A DNA stretch of 64,000 nt from Arachnopeziza araneosa (GCA_003988855.1 QYAI01000051.1:1-64000), one strand, 5' to 3'; positions 24,369 to 37,829 are shown, counted from the stretch's first letter. Numbers and translations: made by a program. The notes: generated from the letters alone by a model not told the origin.

Positions 24369-24640
24369 CTAAACACATGATTCAATAGCCCTGTAGATCT
24401 GTTCTCTTCCTGTATCATTATCATCAATCAATGCAAACTCTTGCCCCTCCCCCCAATACTCAACACCTTCCCGTCCCACCGACCTCAGAATCAGCATCTC
24501 CACATACGGTATTGCCTTCTCGATGGAGCGGAATCGCATGCCGTCTCTTCCGGGTTCATCACAATCCCATGTTCAATAATGCGTTTTGGCGGCGAGCCAC
24601 GGCGGCTGAAGCGGCTGCTGATAAGCTGGAAATTCTCAGT
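24369..24640 (-). pseudogene. Short decayed coding relic, family not recognised
   Basis: On the minus strand an ATG at 24539 opens 56 codons that look protein-like (MRFRSIEKAIPYVEMLILRS, then EYWGEGQEFALIDDNDTG) and end at the TAG at 24371-24369. Just upstream, in another frame, SPPKRIIEHGIVMNPEE looks like its continuation, so one frameshift separates them. I do not recognise the family. It may be the C-terminal end of a lost gene. Confidence 0.35.
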
Positions 24641-26673
24641 AGCGAATCAATGTTCCGGGGCTGGGTGTGGAGGAGTTGATTGGGTTTCACTGGAATCTCA
24701 ATGGGTGGGATATATCAATTGAATACGAAAAACGTACGAATACCATTCGTTTCCAGCCTGAAAAGAAGCATTCTGAGCAGTTGCCCATTGGATACCGCCA
24801 AAAAATTAGAGTCGGAATTTACGCTAAGCCAGAGCGAGCTCAGGGGGGAGCGCAAAGAAAGATCATGCTATTTTTTTTGGGACACTGACGTCTCTCGCAG
24901 GACCTTTTGAAGTTATTGGAGGTCAGGCGAGCAGAATTGTAGGTAGGATTAGCATTCCTAGCGAGACCAGTCATCTTTGGAATGGCCATGTATTTGTTCA
25001 ATCTAGGTTTCGACTCATTTAGTGAAATCCTCTAACATCGTCATTAGGCAGGCTGTCAAGTCTACAACAGCTGGAACTTTTGATTGAATCACGAAAGATC
25101 CTGGGTTCGAGAGCTGGGCTCATAGTTCAATATCAGCTATTTTTGGTTGATATTATAATTTCTTATTTTGTATTCAATGGCTCATCCTTCATCCAGCGAG
25201 CAAGTACAGCAGGTACGAGTACCATCAAGCCAAGTCCTCAAGGTATGATCCTACTTCCTTAGATGAAGCTGAACGTTACAGATCTCAAACCAAACCATGT
25301 TTCCACAGCTTCTCCTCTCACAGGATGAATTTTGCTAGGGAGCATGTAGCTGCGAGAGTCTACAGAACATTTGACGAAACTTCATGAACTGAAACTGCGG
25401 AGGTTTGGTTGAGATATAAGCTCTCGAACCTCAGGACCTACCACCTCACCATATTCTTTCTATCTCCTTCTAGTATTTTTGTGTCATTGTTTCCCGCTTC
25501 CTCATGTCTTTCTCACGGTGCGTCGCAGATAAAGTGCTGCTCTACCACTTTTGCCGATATGGGTGCATTCATGATCAGTCCCACGATTCTACTTTCGGAG
25601 GGTAAGTTTCTAAGGCTTTATCTGTACACCAGCTGTATTGAATTTTTTGCTTTGCATCTTATGAAGGAACTGGTCTGGGTTTGGTAGAAGACTGACCAGT
25701 GCCAATATAAGTAAATCATATTCGGCATTCGGGGCACGCCGAACAATCTGTGACAGACAAATCTCATTCGTACACCGTTGACTTGGAATTAAACGAATAC
25801 TGCGGCTCGAGTCGTTCGAAACTTTAATGGTTGAAATCTAAGAGTGAGTTCAAATCGAGAGGAATACTACTCTGGATCTTCGTCTATGGTAACAACTCCG
25901 AATGAGTTCCACTCCCTTCTCGCATTAACCGTCCAAGCCAAGGGCGTTTGTGTTACTCAAGCCTGCTGAAATGACCTATTGAATTAGAATTCAATATCAG
26001 AACCTCAGAGCCTTGGTGGATCAAAGGCGTGGAGATACTTGTTTTCGCGCTCTAGTTTCTTCCGCAATCGCCAAAGTATCTTTTACGTTTCTCTCTTTAG
26101 TCATCAAACTTGCTGCCGCTGCATACCTCACCAGAGAAGAGGGATGCTCATCTATATTATACCACTATACAAATATACACAAAGCCTCCCACACTCCTGA
26201 CTTGGTCGGCAATGTATCTATGCTCCGAGATCTTGACTGAACTTGAGTAAGCAAATACAAATTGGGAATGTTCGTTGAGAAAAGAAGAGAAACCCGAGAT
26301 ATCAGTCGACAAAAAGATATGACAACGTGTCTTTTAGTTGCCAGTAGAACTTGTGGCGAGGTCTTTTCAGATTTATTTTACCCCTCATCCGCCAGCCTTG
26401 CTTTCTCTCTCAATTGAAGGCGAGAAAGTGGCGTTTCAAAAAGAGTATAGCGTGATTCTGGGCAGATTTCAGCTTCACAGCCTGGTGCCGTGTCCAAAAT
26501 TCCCGCTCTGTTCTCAACACAATTTTTCCAATTCTAATCTACACTTGCTTGTTAGTATCAAACTCAGGCTACATTCGTTCTACTTGATCCCGAACTCACT
26601 CACAAGATTTACAAGCATATGTAGCCTACCTCTCTGACAGCGAAGGAGTGGACAAACCTAGCCTCGCCCCAGA
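24641..26673. other. Intergenic, nothing supported
   Basis: Two kilobases without a convincing gene. Short frames are present, but none has a domain or signal. The right end is the promoter of the next gene. Confidence 0.55.
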
Positions 26674-29523
26674 ATGGATCGGATATCAATTGCCCGCGTG
26701 TCTGTTGCTCTCGAGGGACTTGTGAAAAGAGTATCGACCAAGGCCCAAGGTTCTGTATTACACGTTCGCGATGCCCGAGACTTGCATGGTACGCTCCAAG
26801 TTCTCGCTACGCTCAAACCATTGCTGGACAGACTCTACGATGGCGCTGCAAAATTAGCAGAGCCTTCTTTCCTAACGTTCTTCGTCGGACACATCTCTGA
26901 TGTCCTCACCAATTGTGGTAATACTCTAGAAGATATTGAGAAACTTCTTGATAAGCGCCTTGGAGATGGAGTCAAGAAGGAGCTAGGATGGACACTTGAT
27001 TACCGGAAACCTATAAGCAGGCTGAAATATAATCTTGACGAATATAAGTCGATGCTGGACATAACATTTAACATGCTTTCTCTGTGAGTGTTTTATCACC
27101 ACTATCAAGCATTAGAGTTCTGCTTAACGCCCATCAATCTAGATCTTTAATCCACGAAACCAGAGCTAATACTCAAGTTATGGGACATAAAACAATAAAT
27201 ACAGAGGAAGTTCACATACAACGCACATTTAGAGTATTCTGGGACCCTAGAGATTTTTTGCGCCAGCAATTTGGAAATTTTTATCAGCAATCCATTGGCT
27301 CCGTGATTGTATTAAATGGGACTTCATTAAAAGCGCAAGCGACAACATGTAAACAGTACCTTCAAACTAACTGGCCTGATACTTATCAAATATTGCTGAA
27401 ATGCTTGGAAAATGGAATGCATGAACGCAAGAATGTTGTAACGGGTAATTGTCCTTTTCCGACCCCAGAGATATTATCTTCGTCCACTAGAAGTAAAATA
27501 TTCGTTTTACTGATTGCCCTTAGGATCCAGCTTGGAATTGTGCAGTTGGATGGATGGATTTCTGTTGATATTTAAAGCGAAAGGACCAAGTGAAAAAGTT
27601 GTTGAGATAGAACAGCAACTTATCTGGCTCGGAGCTGCGCTGCAGAATTCACCAGATGGTGAACTGATATATTCAGAAACTCGAGTTGATACGTCTTACC
27701 AGCAACGAGAAGTCCTTAACATCTATTGTAAGATGAAAGTACTAAAGGAAAAAGAGCGATCATGCTGGCACTCTCTTTTCACCGGTCCTGTCATCGCCAA
27801 AGACTTTCCCATTGCCGAACGAGGAGAAGAAGTCGGTCTTGAGATCCCACTAGAAATGATGGCAGCATTAATTGGAGCGCGACGTGTTGTCGAACACGAA
27901 GGAGGGCTTCTTCTCAAAGGCCATTCGAGCGCTTTCTTACCTATGAAGCGGTACAAAGATTCCGTCCAGTGGCACTACATCGAAAATGACGAGGAGGTTC
28001 GGCTTACGTATGAGCAAGTCGTAGCACGCTGTCCTAATCGTGCACTCCTGGGCGAGGTAGATATGGATAGTCTTAAGAGTACTCGTGCTTTTGTTGGATG
28101 GTGGGGAACAACTAAATCACATCTTGGAACGGAAGCTGTAAACTATGAAAATATCGACTGGTCTGCTTGCAACCAAGCAAGCCGTCCTATGAGATTTTCA
28201 GGAGCCACACTCGGCTTCCAGCAGATTATGACTGGCGAGATAGGACTATCTTTAGGAGCTAGAGAGAGCAAGCTCCACCATCAGAGGAAAGGACCTTATC
28301 AAAAGATTGTTCGATGCGCAGCTCGGTCCCCAGTCGTGCTCTACGATACAAACGAGAGGAGAGCTTGGCTTGTTCCAGCTTCAGCGGTGATCTTGCACAT
28401 CGCGAAGACACGACATTACAGAAATCCCTATATAATTGACGGAAAGGAGCTTAGATTTCCGTCGATAGATTGTTCCACAAGCAATCACGAAGCTGCGGAA
28501 AAGATTCTGCTAGAGCAAGCGCTCTTCAGACTTTGTAAGGAAGACGACCTTGGAAATCAAAATTATTCGCTCCGAGATCTGGTGCTAGATATCTGGTCGT
28601 CCCTTGAAATGCTACTAGACAAGAGCGTGAATAGGGAAGAAAGTTCTAATCCAGAAGTTCGAGGGACAATGAGGGATGTACTTCGAGGTTGGGAATTTAT
28701 GGATCTAGTCGATGACAGGTCACCTTTTCGGCTTAAAGAGACTTACATTGAAAAGAACAGTGGTGGCTGGACAAACTTGGCTCGAGATATCGACGCCATC
28801 GTTCTATTCGGTAGCGGATTCGAAGATGTGATGGAACCGAGTGAGGATTCTATGACAGGGCTTTGTCACATGTGGAAGAGTGTTCCCAAAGGTAAAGACT
28901 ACCTCGCAGCTAGCGTTCCAATGATGAATCGGTTATTTGAAGAAGCTGGTTCTAAGCTTTCTCGAGAATATCTCACGTCGACAAATCTTCGATGGCACAG
29001 TGGGGGAAAGCTTTGGGAGCCCTGTACGTCTACGAAAGCTTTCTCTTGTAATTGCAACCGTCTTCAGCAAATAGTTTCTGGAAAATATACACAATTCGGC
29101 CGTTTGTCTGAGCCCGGTCCCCTCGAGGAGAAAGGAGCTGTGATCTTCGGACGAACGAACGAACCGTTGACCTCGACAGTACTTGACAGTCTGAGTCCAA
29201 AAAACGCCAATGGCGACACTTTGTACAGTCATCCGAACGTGGGCCTGCTGAGCATGGACACCTCTTTCTCGACTCTACCCATCTTCTCCGAAGATCACAG
29301 GGGCTCATCCACCCCGGGGATGTTTGTCCCTTCTCCTCCCATCATGGATGAGAATGTTCGTGATCGACATGCTAAAAGTGAGCTCAAAGACGCAAGCTCT
29401 TACAGCGTTACATTGATTTTAGAGGATTCGAAGAAAGGAGATCATGTACTGCTTCGGAATAAGGCACGAGAAAATTTGACACTGAGAAATGAGGAAGTGG
29501 TTCGCAAAAGTAGAGGGAGATGA
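26674..29523 (+). CDS. Unknown-function protein with STAND-like helical N-terminus, 903 aa
   Basis: Three exons (26674-27083, 27143-27444 and 27524-29523) are joined by introns with GTGAGT/CTAG and GTAATT/CTTAG ends, and add up to 904 codons. Exon 1 is helical (LKPLLDRLYDGAAKLAEPSF, LTNCGNTLEDIEKLLDK, LKYNLDEYKSMLDITFNMLSL) and resembles the leader domain found at the front of fungal STAND/NLR proteins. No P-loop or NTPase follows. The middle, about residues 340-560, carries GARRVVEHEGGLLLKGHSSAF, VQWHYIENDEEVRLTYEQVV, STRAFVGWWGTTKSHLG and KIVRCAARSPVVLYDTNERRAWLVPA. These look conserved and structured, but I cannot assign a fold. The C-terminal third is hydrophilic and basic at the end. No signal peptide or membrane segment is seen. 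No function is proposed. It stands alone between long spacers. Confidence 0.85.
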
Positions 29524-30155
29524 GGTTGCAAATTCTATCTCCGTGGCCAGCGTTCGACTGTTGGGAGGTTAAGACGGTGAATCGCCAAGAAAGCGAAAAT
29601 CATGACTTCAGAGGCTCGAGACGATGAGTTCTCGACATGATGTCGAAGACTCAAGCGACGAAGAATCAATACGGCGGAGAATCAGGACGGCAGAGAATCA
29701 AGACCATGAGAGAGAACAAAGATTGGGTGGTGAACCTAGTCTTCACTACCATCTATCTTGCTAATCTTAAGTAGTCTACCTGGCAAATTTGTGGAGGATG
29801 AGAACCGACGAAGTAAGGATAAATGGCATTGTGAGTATTGTAATTATATCAAACAATATATATTCTTATAAAATTGGGGAACTTCAAAAGTTGGGTTGGT
29901 CTGAGTAAATAGGAGGATCCACGGCCTGCGAGAAAGAATGTATGGTTTGAAGTGTTCTCAATTCCAAGTGACGAGAAAAACAGAGAAATTACTCGTAATA
30001 CTTGTTCGATCAAGACTAAATTTCTTGATGAGCGTTCCATCAAAGACTCAATGCGTTGTAACTGTATACTAGTCAATATCCTATCTTCTCTCTTCTCTCT
30101 CCGCATTAACATTCACATCTCCATCTTCCAGTGACTCGGAGCCAACGCGAATTAT
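29524..30155. other. Convergent intergenic spacer
   Basis: 630 bases between the 3' ends of the unknown-function gene and the MFS transporter gene. Nothing recognised. Confidence 0.6.
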
Positions 30156-32365
30156 CTAGTGAGCGAACCTAAAGTCCAAGCGTCTGCTCGCCTTATCGGT
30201 AGTATTCTTAGTGTATTCAATTTGTTCCTGAATGACCATCAGCCAGAACAACAGATCACCTCACACTCAATACATACCTCATGGGTTAACGCATTCCATT
30301 TCTTATCACGGATCTTGTTCTTGGTGACGTAATACACCTTGGCGAAGATGAAGAGAATAATCACCATCACGTTGATGGCGACGAGATTGCGATTGCCGCG
30401 GCGGTAGAGAGGCTTGTCGTCGTTTTGGTAGATGTTGGCCGAGATGATGTTGCCGAGTTGGACGCACACTAGAGTTGGTGGTTAGGGATATGTTGGGGAT
30501 GGGATACGCAGAGAGACCTACTATTGTATAGAGCGGTCGAGACGGAACGGGATCCGACGTTGTTGGAGTTCTTAGATGCCCATCCTCTGAGATCGATTTT
30601 AGTAGAGTTCAGACGAATAATGGAAAACTTACACGTTAATGGCGTGGCAGTAAGGGTAACTTAGAAGAGTGGTAACGAGCGCGAATGTGCCCCATTTGTT
30701 CTTGACCAAGTTCGGCCAAACAGCAAGTGCGATAACGCAAGGGAGTGTCCACCAGGCTTGGATACTACCAACTAGAGCACGTTCATTGAGACTTTCGCTC
30801 ACTCTGGTTATGATAAGTAGTGTTATGATGTGGAAGACGTTGTAGGGTATGGTTAATAGATTGACATTGAACTATAAACATTAGTTATATCTAAGTAAGA
30901 GGTAAGGGGTAACTTACCGAGCTAAACCCAAGCTGTTTAAGAATGAGCGTGACGTAGTAAGTAGCCGGAGTTTGAGGAATGAAGCACGTTAAGCCGAGTA
31001 AGTAGATCTTTAAATTGTTAGAAACGCAGATGACCTCTGGATAGAAGAGTTACCGGCCACAGATCGTAATCCTTCAAAGCATGCCAAAGTCTCCTCGGTG
31101 TAATGGCCTGTCGATTATGCATGTCTCCTATTGCCTTCTCATCAGATCAAATTCAATTGTCATAAGCAGAGTTCCATTCATACCTTTACTTGGGTCATCA
31201 CGCAACACACGATTTACCACGATACTAAGTTCACGATCGTTGAACCACCCATTTGGACGGAACCAGGCCTTTGTTTGGACGGCAGAAGCAGGCATCAAGA
31301 AGAACGACGCAATACCAAGAAAGAGAGTGATTAAACCTTCAATCAAGAAAATCCATCTAGTAAAGCAATTTAAAAATGCTCACGATCAATTCGGATAAGA
31401 TATCTTACCTCCAGCCAGCAAGCCCACCATGACCATCTAGATGAAAGATCGCAAATGCCAATAGAGCCGTCACAATAGTTGTAACACTCAGAGCTGTCCA
31501 GAAAAAACTAAGTCTGATAGGTAACTCTCGGCTGGTGTAGAAGTACGAGAGCCAGAGAACAATATCTGGAATGAATCCACCCTGTGTATATTAATGAGTT
31601 AAGAGAGTAAGCAGTATAATGATGAGAACTCACTTCTAAAACTCCGAGCAATGCACGAGTAGCAAGGAAGCTGCTTCTGCCTTTGAGAGCAGCTTGTGAC
31701 ATGGCAACAATTGACCAAAGAACCATTTGCGTCGGAATCCATCGATCTGGGCCGAGTTTTTTCGATACTAACTGAGAAGGCAGCTCAGCAAGAAGGAAGG
31801 AAACCAGGAAGACGGTATTGCCAAAATTGTAATCTGGGAGAGTTAGGTTGTAGCCCACAAAGATGGAACAGACAGACCATTGGTGTTGAGCTTAAGATCT
31901 TTCAGCAAAGTACCAGCAACTGCCTGCACGAGATTTCCACGGTCAACTTGAAGACTGAAAAACATGACGCACGCCCACAGGCACACTAAGTTTAGCGGTC
32001 AGTATAGTTGTTATGTGGGAAGCTTTTGAATGCCAATTACCATGCCAATCAAGCTTTCGCACCAACTTCTTTTCTTCTTCCGCGGTCCACGTTAAGTCTG
32101 CGTCGAACACATGACGACACTCATATTTTGACTTTTCATACACGCCAACATAGTAGGCTTTGACTTCAGGATCCAAGAAGATATTTCCGGAGAGACTGGC
32201 GTCGCTTTCTTGAGTCGATACAACAGCACCATCCTTGGTGATTACATTGCCCTTTTCTGTCACAAGTTCTGCGTCTTCCAGAATTGCCCGTGGTATTTCT
32301 TTTCCAAGATCGCTTCTCTCGGAAGATTTCTGAGAGATGTTGTCGGGATGCTTCTCAGACGCCAT
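30156..32365 (-). CDS. MFS anion:cation symporter (Dal5/allantoate permease type), 569 aa
   Basis: Eleven exons run leftward: 32365-32041, 31985-31878, 31833-31634, 31581-31409, 31356-31184, 31127-31054, 31007-30918, 30871-30633, 30586-30522, 30468-30278 and 30227-30156. All junctions are GT-AG and the sum is 570 codons. A long hydrophilic N-terminus leads into the first transmembrane helix (RKLDWHVCLWACVMFFSLQ). The family motifs are present: NYDFG-like NDYNFGNTVFLVSFLLAELP, then PDRWIPTQMVLWSIVAMSQA and ATRALLGVLEGGFIPD. The last exon encodes the cytoplasmic tail EQIEYTKNTTDKASRRLDFR. About twelve membrane helices are expected, in the plasma membrane. Relatives carry allantoate, nicotinate, biotin or other organic anions; the substrate here cannot be read from the sequence. 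Intact. Confidence 0.93.
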
Positions 32366-35300
32366 GGCTGCAATTGATAAGCACTCTGAATCCTCCAGAG
32401 CAGCGGCCGAGGTCGATATATGTAGATCATCGGTTAGGGAAGTTCAAAGCTTGTTGTGGCAATGGTTCAAGAGGCGTCATTGCATCAAAGGGTGTGGGAT
32501 GGTGCCATTGAGAATTCGGACGAATGTGTCAAATGTGGATCTGAGATAAGTCAAGGCGTCCACAACCCACGATTTAAGAGCTCAAACGGTAGCAGACATC
32601 CGCGTACCATGCAGTCGGTAACTGCAGGAGTCAGTGGTGGGAGGAGAAATCAACTTCAAGTCTACTTAACCTTGACAGTTATATCCGTTGTAGCGACACT
32701 CAATTCTAGGGTCATGGCTGGATCTGCGCTCCTCCCACTATATTGAAACTCGAGCGATACCATGAATTGCCGATCCATGTGCATATTTGCCTGAGGTAGA
32801 TTCCAAGATCGGTAGGTAGTTTGGTGGTGGTAGGGTATTCACGTGATCACGATGCCGGTGTCCAGGGCATGGATGGTGGTGCTATTTGCACTCCGCAGCA
32901 CGTAATACTCTTGGTCGCGTCCGTATCCACAAAGAGAAAATACAAAATCCAGAGAACACGAATCGAAGGTACCGTTATCAATAGCAATAACGTTCCTACG
33001 GGAGCGGGATTCAAGACCCGACAAATGAAGCACCAAAGATCCACCATCGGGAAACACTTTGCTGTTCTCGTGGGAATTCAATCACATCGCGCTGGTGATG
33101 ACGAGTAAGGATCCTCTGCAGCACACTCCATGCAGAAGGTCGCATGGGCTGCGTCAAGTCTTGCTTTTTCTGGCAGCTTACCAGTAGAAACCCAGAAGAA
33201 AGTCCCAAGTATTCAGACACCATATTGTGGATATATTATGCCAAGCAGCTGCAGATTGATAACAGACGTGGGGCTAAAAACTTTGCACGACATGACAGTT
33301 AATTGGATAACATGAAACATAATACGTTTTCGTATTCGCTCAAGGCAAAAAAGCCAAGGTCAAAGTCCCATTCTCGCGAAAGGTAGAGGATATGATAGAG
33401 ACTCAGCTACGAATAATGGAACTATACTTCCACAACAAAGATGCCAAAGCAGGTGCACGGATACGGAAACAATTCTAAAGAAGACGATATTAACCAAAGC
33501 TCGGAAAAGGAGAAAAGAAGCTGTAAGAACATCCACGCTGACTGACAAAGCTAGCTGCCATCTACGATAGCTCGCTCCCATTCTCAGATTTGACAATAGT
33601 GTTGTGCGAGTGTGTATGAAATCTGCACCAGTTCCAGCGATTCGCGGATTGCGAATATAGTTACAAAATAGTCCCGCGATTTGGAATCTTCAAAATAACA
33701 ATTCCTCAGGCTGAGAACATCACACCAATCTCTGGCTGCGATGTCGTAAAGTCCAGCTCCGTGTCTTGGCAGCAGGACGCAGCTGACTGTAGGACCATTG
33801 GATCCGGCAAACTACTTCGGACAAACAAAGAATGATATTCATGATGAGTATTGCTGGTGTTGATCTTTCCGCCGGCGATTCTATTGAGCAAAGGCGATAG
33901 ACCTTCGAGCTTCCTTGACGTCTCTGTTGATCTCCAGGCAACTTGCTAAAGAAGTGCCACTAAGACCATTTTCACCGAAACTTAGTTCTTCAACAAGTCG
34001 GCAGGATTTTATGATCTTTCCTCACAACCTGTAGCATAAGTTCTTGCATTAGGAGATCAATATTCTCATCCACAGCCACCTTCAGCCGACATTCGAGGAG
34101 TCGGCCAAGGACCCTGAAGACAAACAAAAGATGATTTGGTTAGGAGCATTTAGCTGAAGTCCCTCATGTTCTTCGATTCAAGACAGATATAGCTATCAAT
34201 GCTACGTACAGCTCCTATAACTTTCCCTTCGAAAGGTTCTATGAGCGTAAAAGACGATAAAGAGAGGAGAGGCGATGGGGTAGGTGGCTGATAATTATAT
34301 TCTGAGTCGGTAAATTCCGATCTTCGCCCAAAAAGGAAAGGCTAAGCTTACCCCAGCTAAACGCGTTGCATTCCTCGACACCTTCGTCTCTTCTCCAATT
34401 ACATCACATTGACCTTTAGTGCTAAGAGAAAGACCATCTTTTGTTTTCTCTAGCCTGCCACCATTAAGGAACAAGCTATCTCTCTTCCAATCGAATCTAC
34501 AATGCGTCTGCTAGTCGATCACCCTCTGTTGAGTGCAAGACACTCAATACAAGCTAAACACGGCATCTGATCAATTGAACGGCGATCATTTGCTCGGCAT
34601 GATACGGAATCCCGAAAAGGACAATGAAAACGAATTGGAATGTTTCCTGAACCACTAAATCATCGAACGAAAATGGAAGGAAGATAATCAAGATCATCTC
34701 TGGTCGAGAATGCACACCTTAATATTCGTCAATGGGCTTGATGACGTCGGGAGGAAGAGACCACACCTCGTGGAGGAATCATTGAGCCTTGCGAGGCAGA
34801 GACACGAGGCCCAAGTCTTGGAGGACGAGTCCCGTCTCTATCTCGATACAAAGAACTCCAGTTGTCCTGACAAGCTCGTCTTCTCGCAGATAACATGGAG
34901 TCCGTACAAGGAAATTTGAACAACGGGTTGGAACCAAGACGACCATTTAGCTTTTTTCTCAACAGAGATGTACTGTTGATTCATTTTATGTTCCAAAACC
35001 ATGCTGTAGCAGGAATGCCTCAGGATTTGCGGATTAATTTCATATCTACATGACGAGTACTCAGATCAAGCCACCATTTTATATGGCATGTATAGTTACC
35101 TGGGCTTCTGCCGTCTCTCGATCAATCGCTGAGATCTGGAATTTGTCACAGGGGTTTGGAGACGGACAACTTTCTCTAGCCCTTCGAACCGTGGGACATG
35201 ACATAAATGCTCCTGGATTCCATTATTGTTGACGACCACCGCATCCACAATGCAGCGAAGGACTGTTTTCAAAGTAATTTGTCTCTCTACTTTACTTCAT

Positions 35301-36017
35301 TTTCCATCTCTTCAATTGACTTCAAAGTACTTCTATCCCCAATTGCAGCACTCTGTCAAGCGGGACAAGCTCGGTCGCAAAGTTGATGTTCACCTCGTCT
35401 CTTGAGCAATGTCGCGATTGAAATAGTCACAACTTCAACCAATTACCTTGACCAGAATCAGCCTGAATGCAGGAACTCTGACTATTCCTAGTCTGTCTCG
35501 GTTGTGCTCGCCGAACCGAGATCGAGTCTAAAATATCCCCGCAACCCCACCTCAGCCATAAATGGCTAAATGATCAATAAATGGCACGTCATTGTTAGAT
35601 TGGTGTTCAGTGGAATACCTTCTGTCCCCAACAACAATTTTTGGTTGTGAATGCCAAGCACCACTATGTCTGAGCGGATGAGTGTCCGAATGCTCGGGAC
35701 AACGTATTTGGATATGTCAGGCACACCATTCCCAGCATGCGGGAAAGACCAATCCAATGCATTTTCCAACGGAGCAGACATCACGGGTGAAAGGATACGG
35801 AATACAGTGCTCAAAGACTGAACGACGGGACGGTACCTGCATCTCTCGTCCATGTTTAGCCGCTGAATACTTTCCGCGGCCTAACATTTTTCCTGCCGTT
35901 CTTTCCTGAAATTGTTTTCCTTGCGGGGTCTGGGGTTGGAGATGGGGAAGTTAAAAAGTTTGGATTCCCTCCTCTCCTGTCAGTCAAGCTTTCGACCAAT
36001 TCCTTGCCTTGTTCAAT
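32366..36017. other. Long intergenic region (3.65 kb), no supported gene
   Basis: Frames of 60-103 codons exist on both strands, but none shows a domain, signal peptide or coherent splicing. The left end is the promoter of the transporter gene and the right end that of the GDSL hydrolase gene. Confidence 0.55.
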
Positions 36018-37354
36018 ATGCTGGGCCACTCAGGATATTTCGCTGCGGCCTTGGCTTTATTCAGTGTAGCAGCTGCGAAACTGGCGCCAAGGAACAGTAA
36101 CATCTGGCTAGATACCTGGGTGAGCATGCCACAGCTCACGGAATATACCAATTTGCCTCCTGCGCCTTATGTATGTCCCACTACACTCACAATTGCTCTG
36201 CAATTTCTGACAACTAGGACTAGAATCAATCAGGAATCGTATTCGTAAATTCCACCATCCGCCAAACGATCCATACATCTCTCGGTGGTTCTGACATTCG
36301 AATTACATTCTCCAATGCACTTGGATTGACCGACCTGCCCATCACAGCTGTAACCGTGGCTCTGCCTACGAATGGTACCTCGGGTGCCAGAAGCATCGAC
36401 ACCCATACGTTGCATACAGTTACATTTAGCGGAGACAAGAACTTCACCGTTCCAAACGGCGCTCTCGTCGTCTCAGACCCGATTCCCTTGTCTGTAAAGC
36501 CTCAATCCGAGCTTACCATAACCATCTACCTTGCAACAGGCCAAACCACTAACGCCATCACTTCACACCCAGGTTCACGCGCCACTACCTGGTTATCACA
36601 AGGGAACTATGTCACAGCAGCCAATCTCACTGATTCCTCAGTTACCAGCCTCGCGCATTGGTATTTCCTCTCCGCAGTTGAAGTCCTCACAACACCCAAC
36701 TCGAAAGGCTTTGTTATCGTCGGTGATAGCATCACAGATGGACGCGCCTCTGATACAGACGGCAATGATCGATGGCCAGACCTTCTCCTGGCCCGCATGC
36801 AACAAAATCCACGTACCTCCTCCATCTCTGTCCTCAACCAAGCCGCCGGTGGAAATCGTATTCTCTACGACGGCCTCGGACCCAATGCTCTAGGACGCAT
36901 CGACCGTGATGTCCTTGCACACGCCAACATCGCCTACGCCATGATCTTCGAAGGCGTAAACGACATCGGAACCGCTGCCACGGACGCCGCAACGCAACAA
37001 ATAGTTGGTGACCGCATCATCGCCGCCTACAAGCAAATCGCCACGCGTCTTTCCGATTTTGGCATCCCCTTCTTCGCCGCGACCATCACTCCCTTCAGCT
37101 CGCCTGGCTACAACACGACGCTTGAATCCTACAGTGATCCTCAACGCGAGAAGACGAGGCAGAGAGTCAATGACTTCATCCGTAGCTCAGATATCTTCGA
37201 TGAAGTAATTGATTTCGATGAGTTCCTGAGAGATCCGCAGAGACATTATACCCTAGACCCTAGTCTACAGAGTGGTGATTGGTTGCACCCTAATGAAACT
37301 GGGTATCATAAGATTGCGAACCTATTTCCTCTTAATATTTTCTGGGATAATTAG
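36018..37354 (+). CDS. Secreted GDSL/SGNH hydrolase, 427 aa
   Basis: Exon 1 (36018-36170) encodes a signal peptide (MLGHSGYFAAALALFSVAAA) and WLDTWVSMPQ. A 53-nt intron (36171-36223) joins to exon 2 (36224-37354). The acceptor has to be the second of two AGs (CAACTAG then GACTAG), because the first would put a TAG in frame. The SGNH blocks are visible: catalytic Ser in FVIVGDSITDGRAS (block I), NQAAGGNRIL (block II), FEGVNDIGT (block III) and Asp/His in DWLHPNETGYHK (block V). An N-terminal beta-rich domain (about residues 50-170) precedes the hydrolase. It is probably an extracellular esterase acting on acylated or acetylated carbohydrate; the substrate is unknown. Confidence 0.93.
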
Positions 37355-37829
37355 GTGAGCGTGGGACTGGAGTGCGAATGCGGGATGAAAAAGCAAGACC
37401 TTATTGTAATAATTGAGATGGCTGACGAATTGAACGATTGTGAATATCGATTTATGAACATTTGGCGTGATATTAGCCTCGCGATTGTGAGGATTTATGA
37501 GTCGAGAGGCTACCTCTTTCTTCTCGACCTAACCATCCCACACATTCATCTCTTCAAATCCTTCTATGCAGCGAGGGATAGAGTATGTCTAAAGGAAGAG
37601 AGAGATGCTGAAATCAGTTTATAAAGATATGAACTTTTATGATGCTGCCAATATGAGAGAGAGAGAGAGATCCTCCATGCTTCCATGAACAGGACCAACA
37701 ATTTGGATATCATTGAGCTAGAACCCGAAATCCAATCGTAGCAGCGCGCCTATCTTAACAATGATATGAAGATACCTCTTCCACCGACCCAGCCACCCCT
37801 GCGCTCCGACCACATCCATCCACCGTCAT
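37355..37829. other. Convergent intergenic spacer
   Basis: 475 bases between convergent genes, with a short GA-dinucleotide run near 37655. An 89-codon frame beginning right after the GDSL stop lacks features and is not called. Confidence 0.55.

Noticed and set aside
25095..25112. tRNA B-box-like ggttcgagagc
   Set aside because: It does not end in CC as a B box should, and no A box or cloverleaf could be placed around it.
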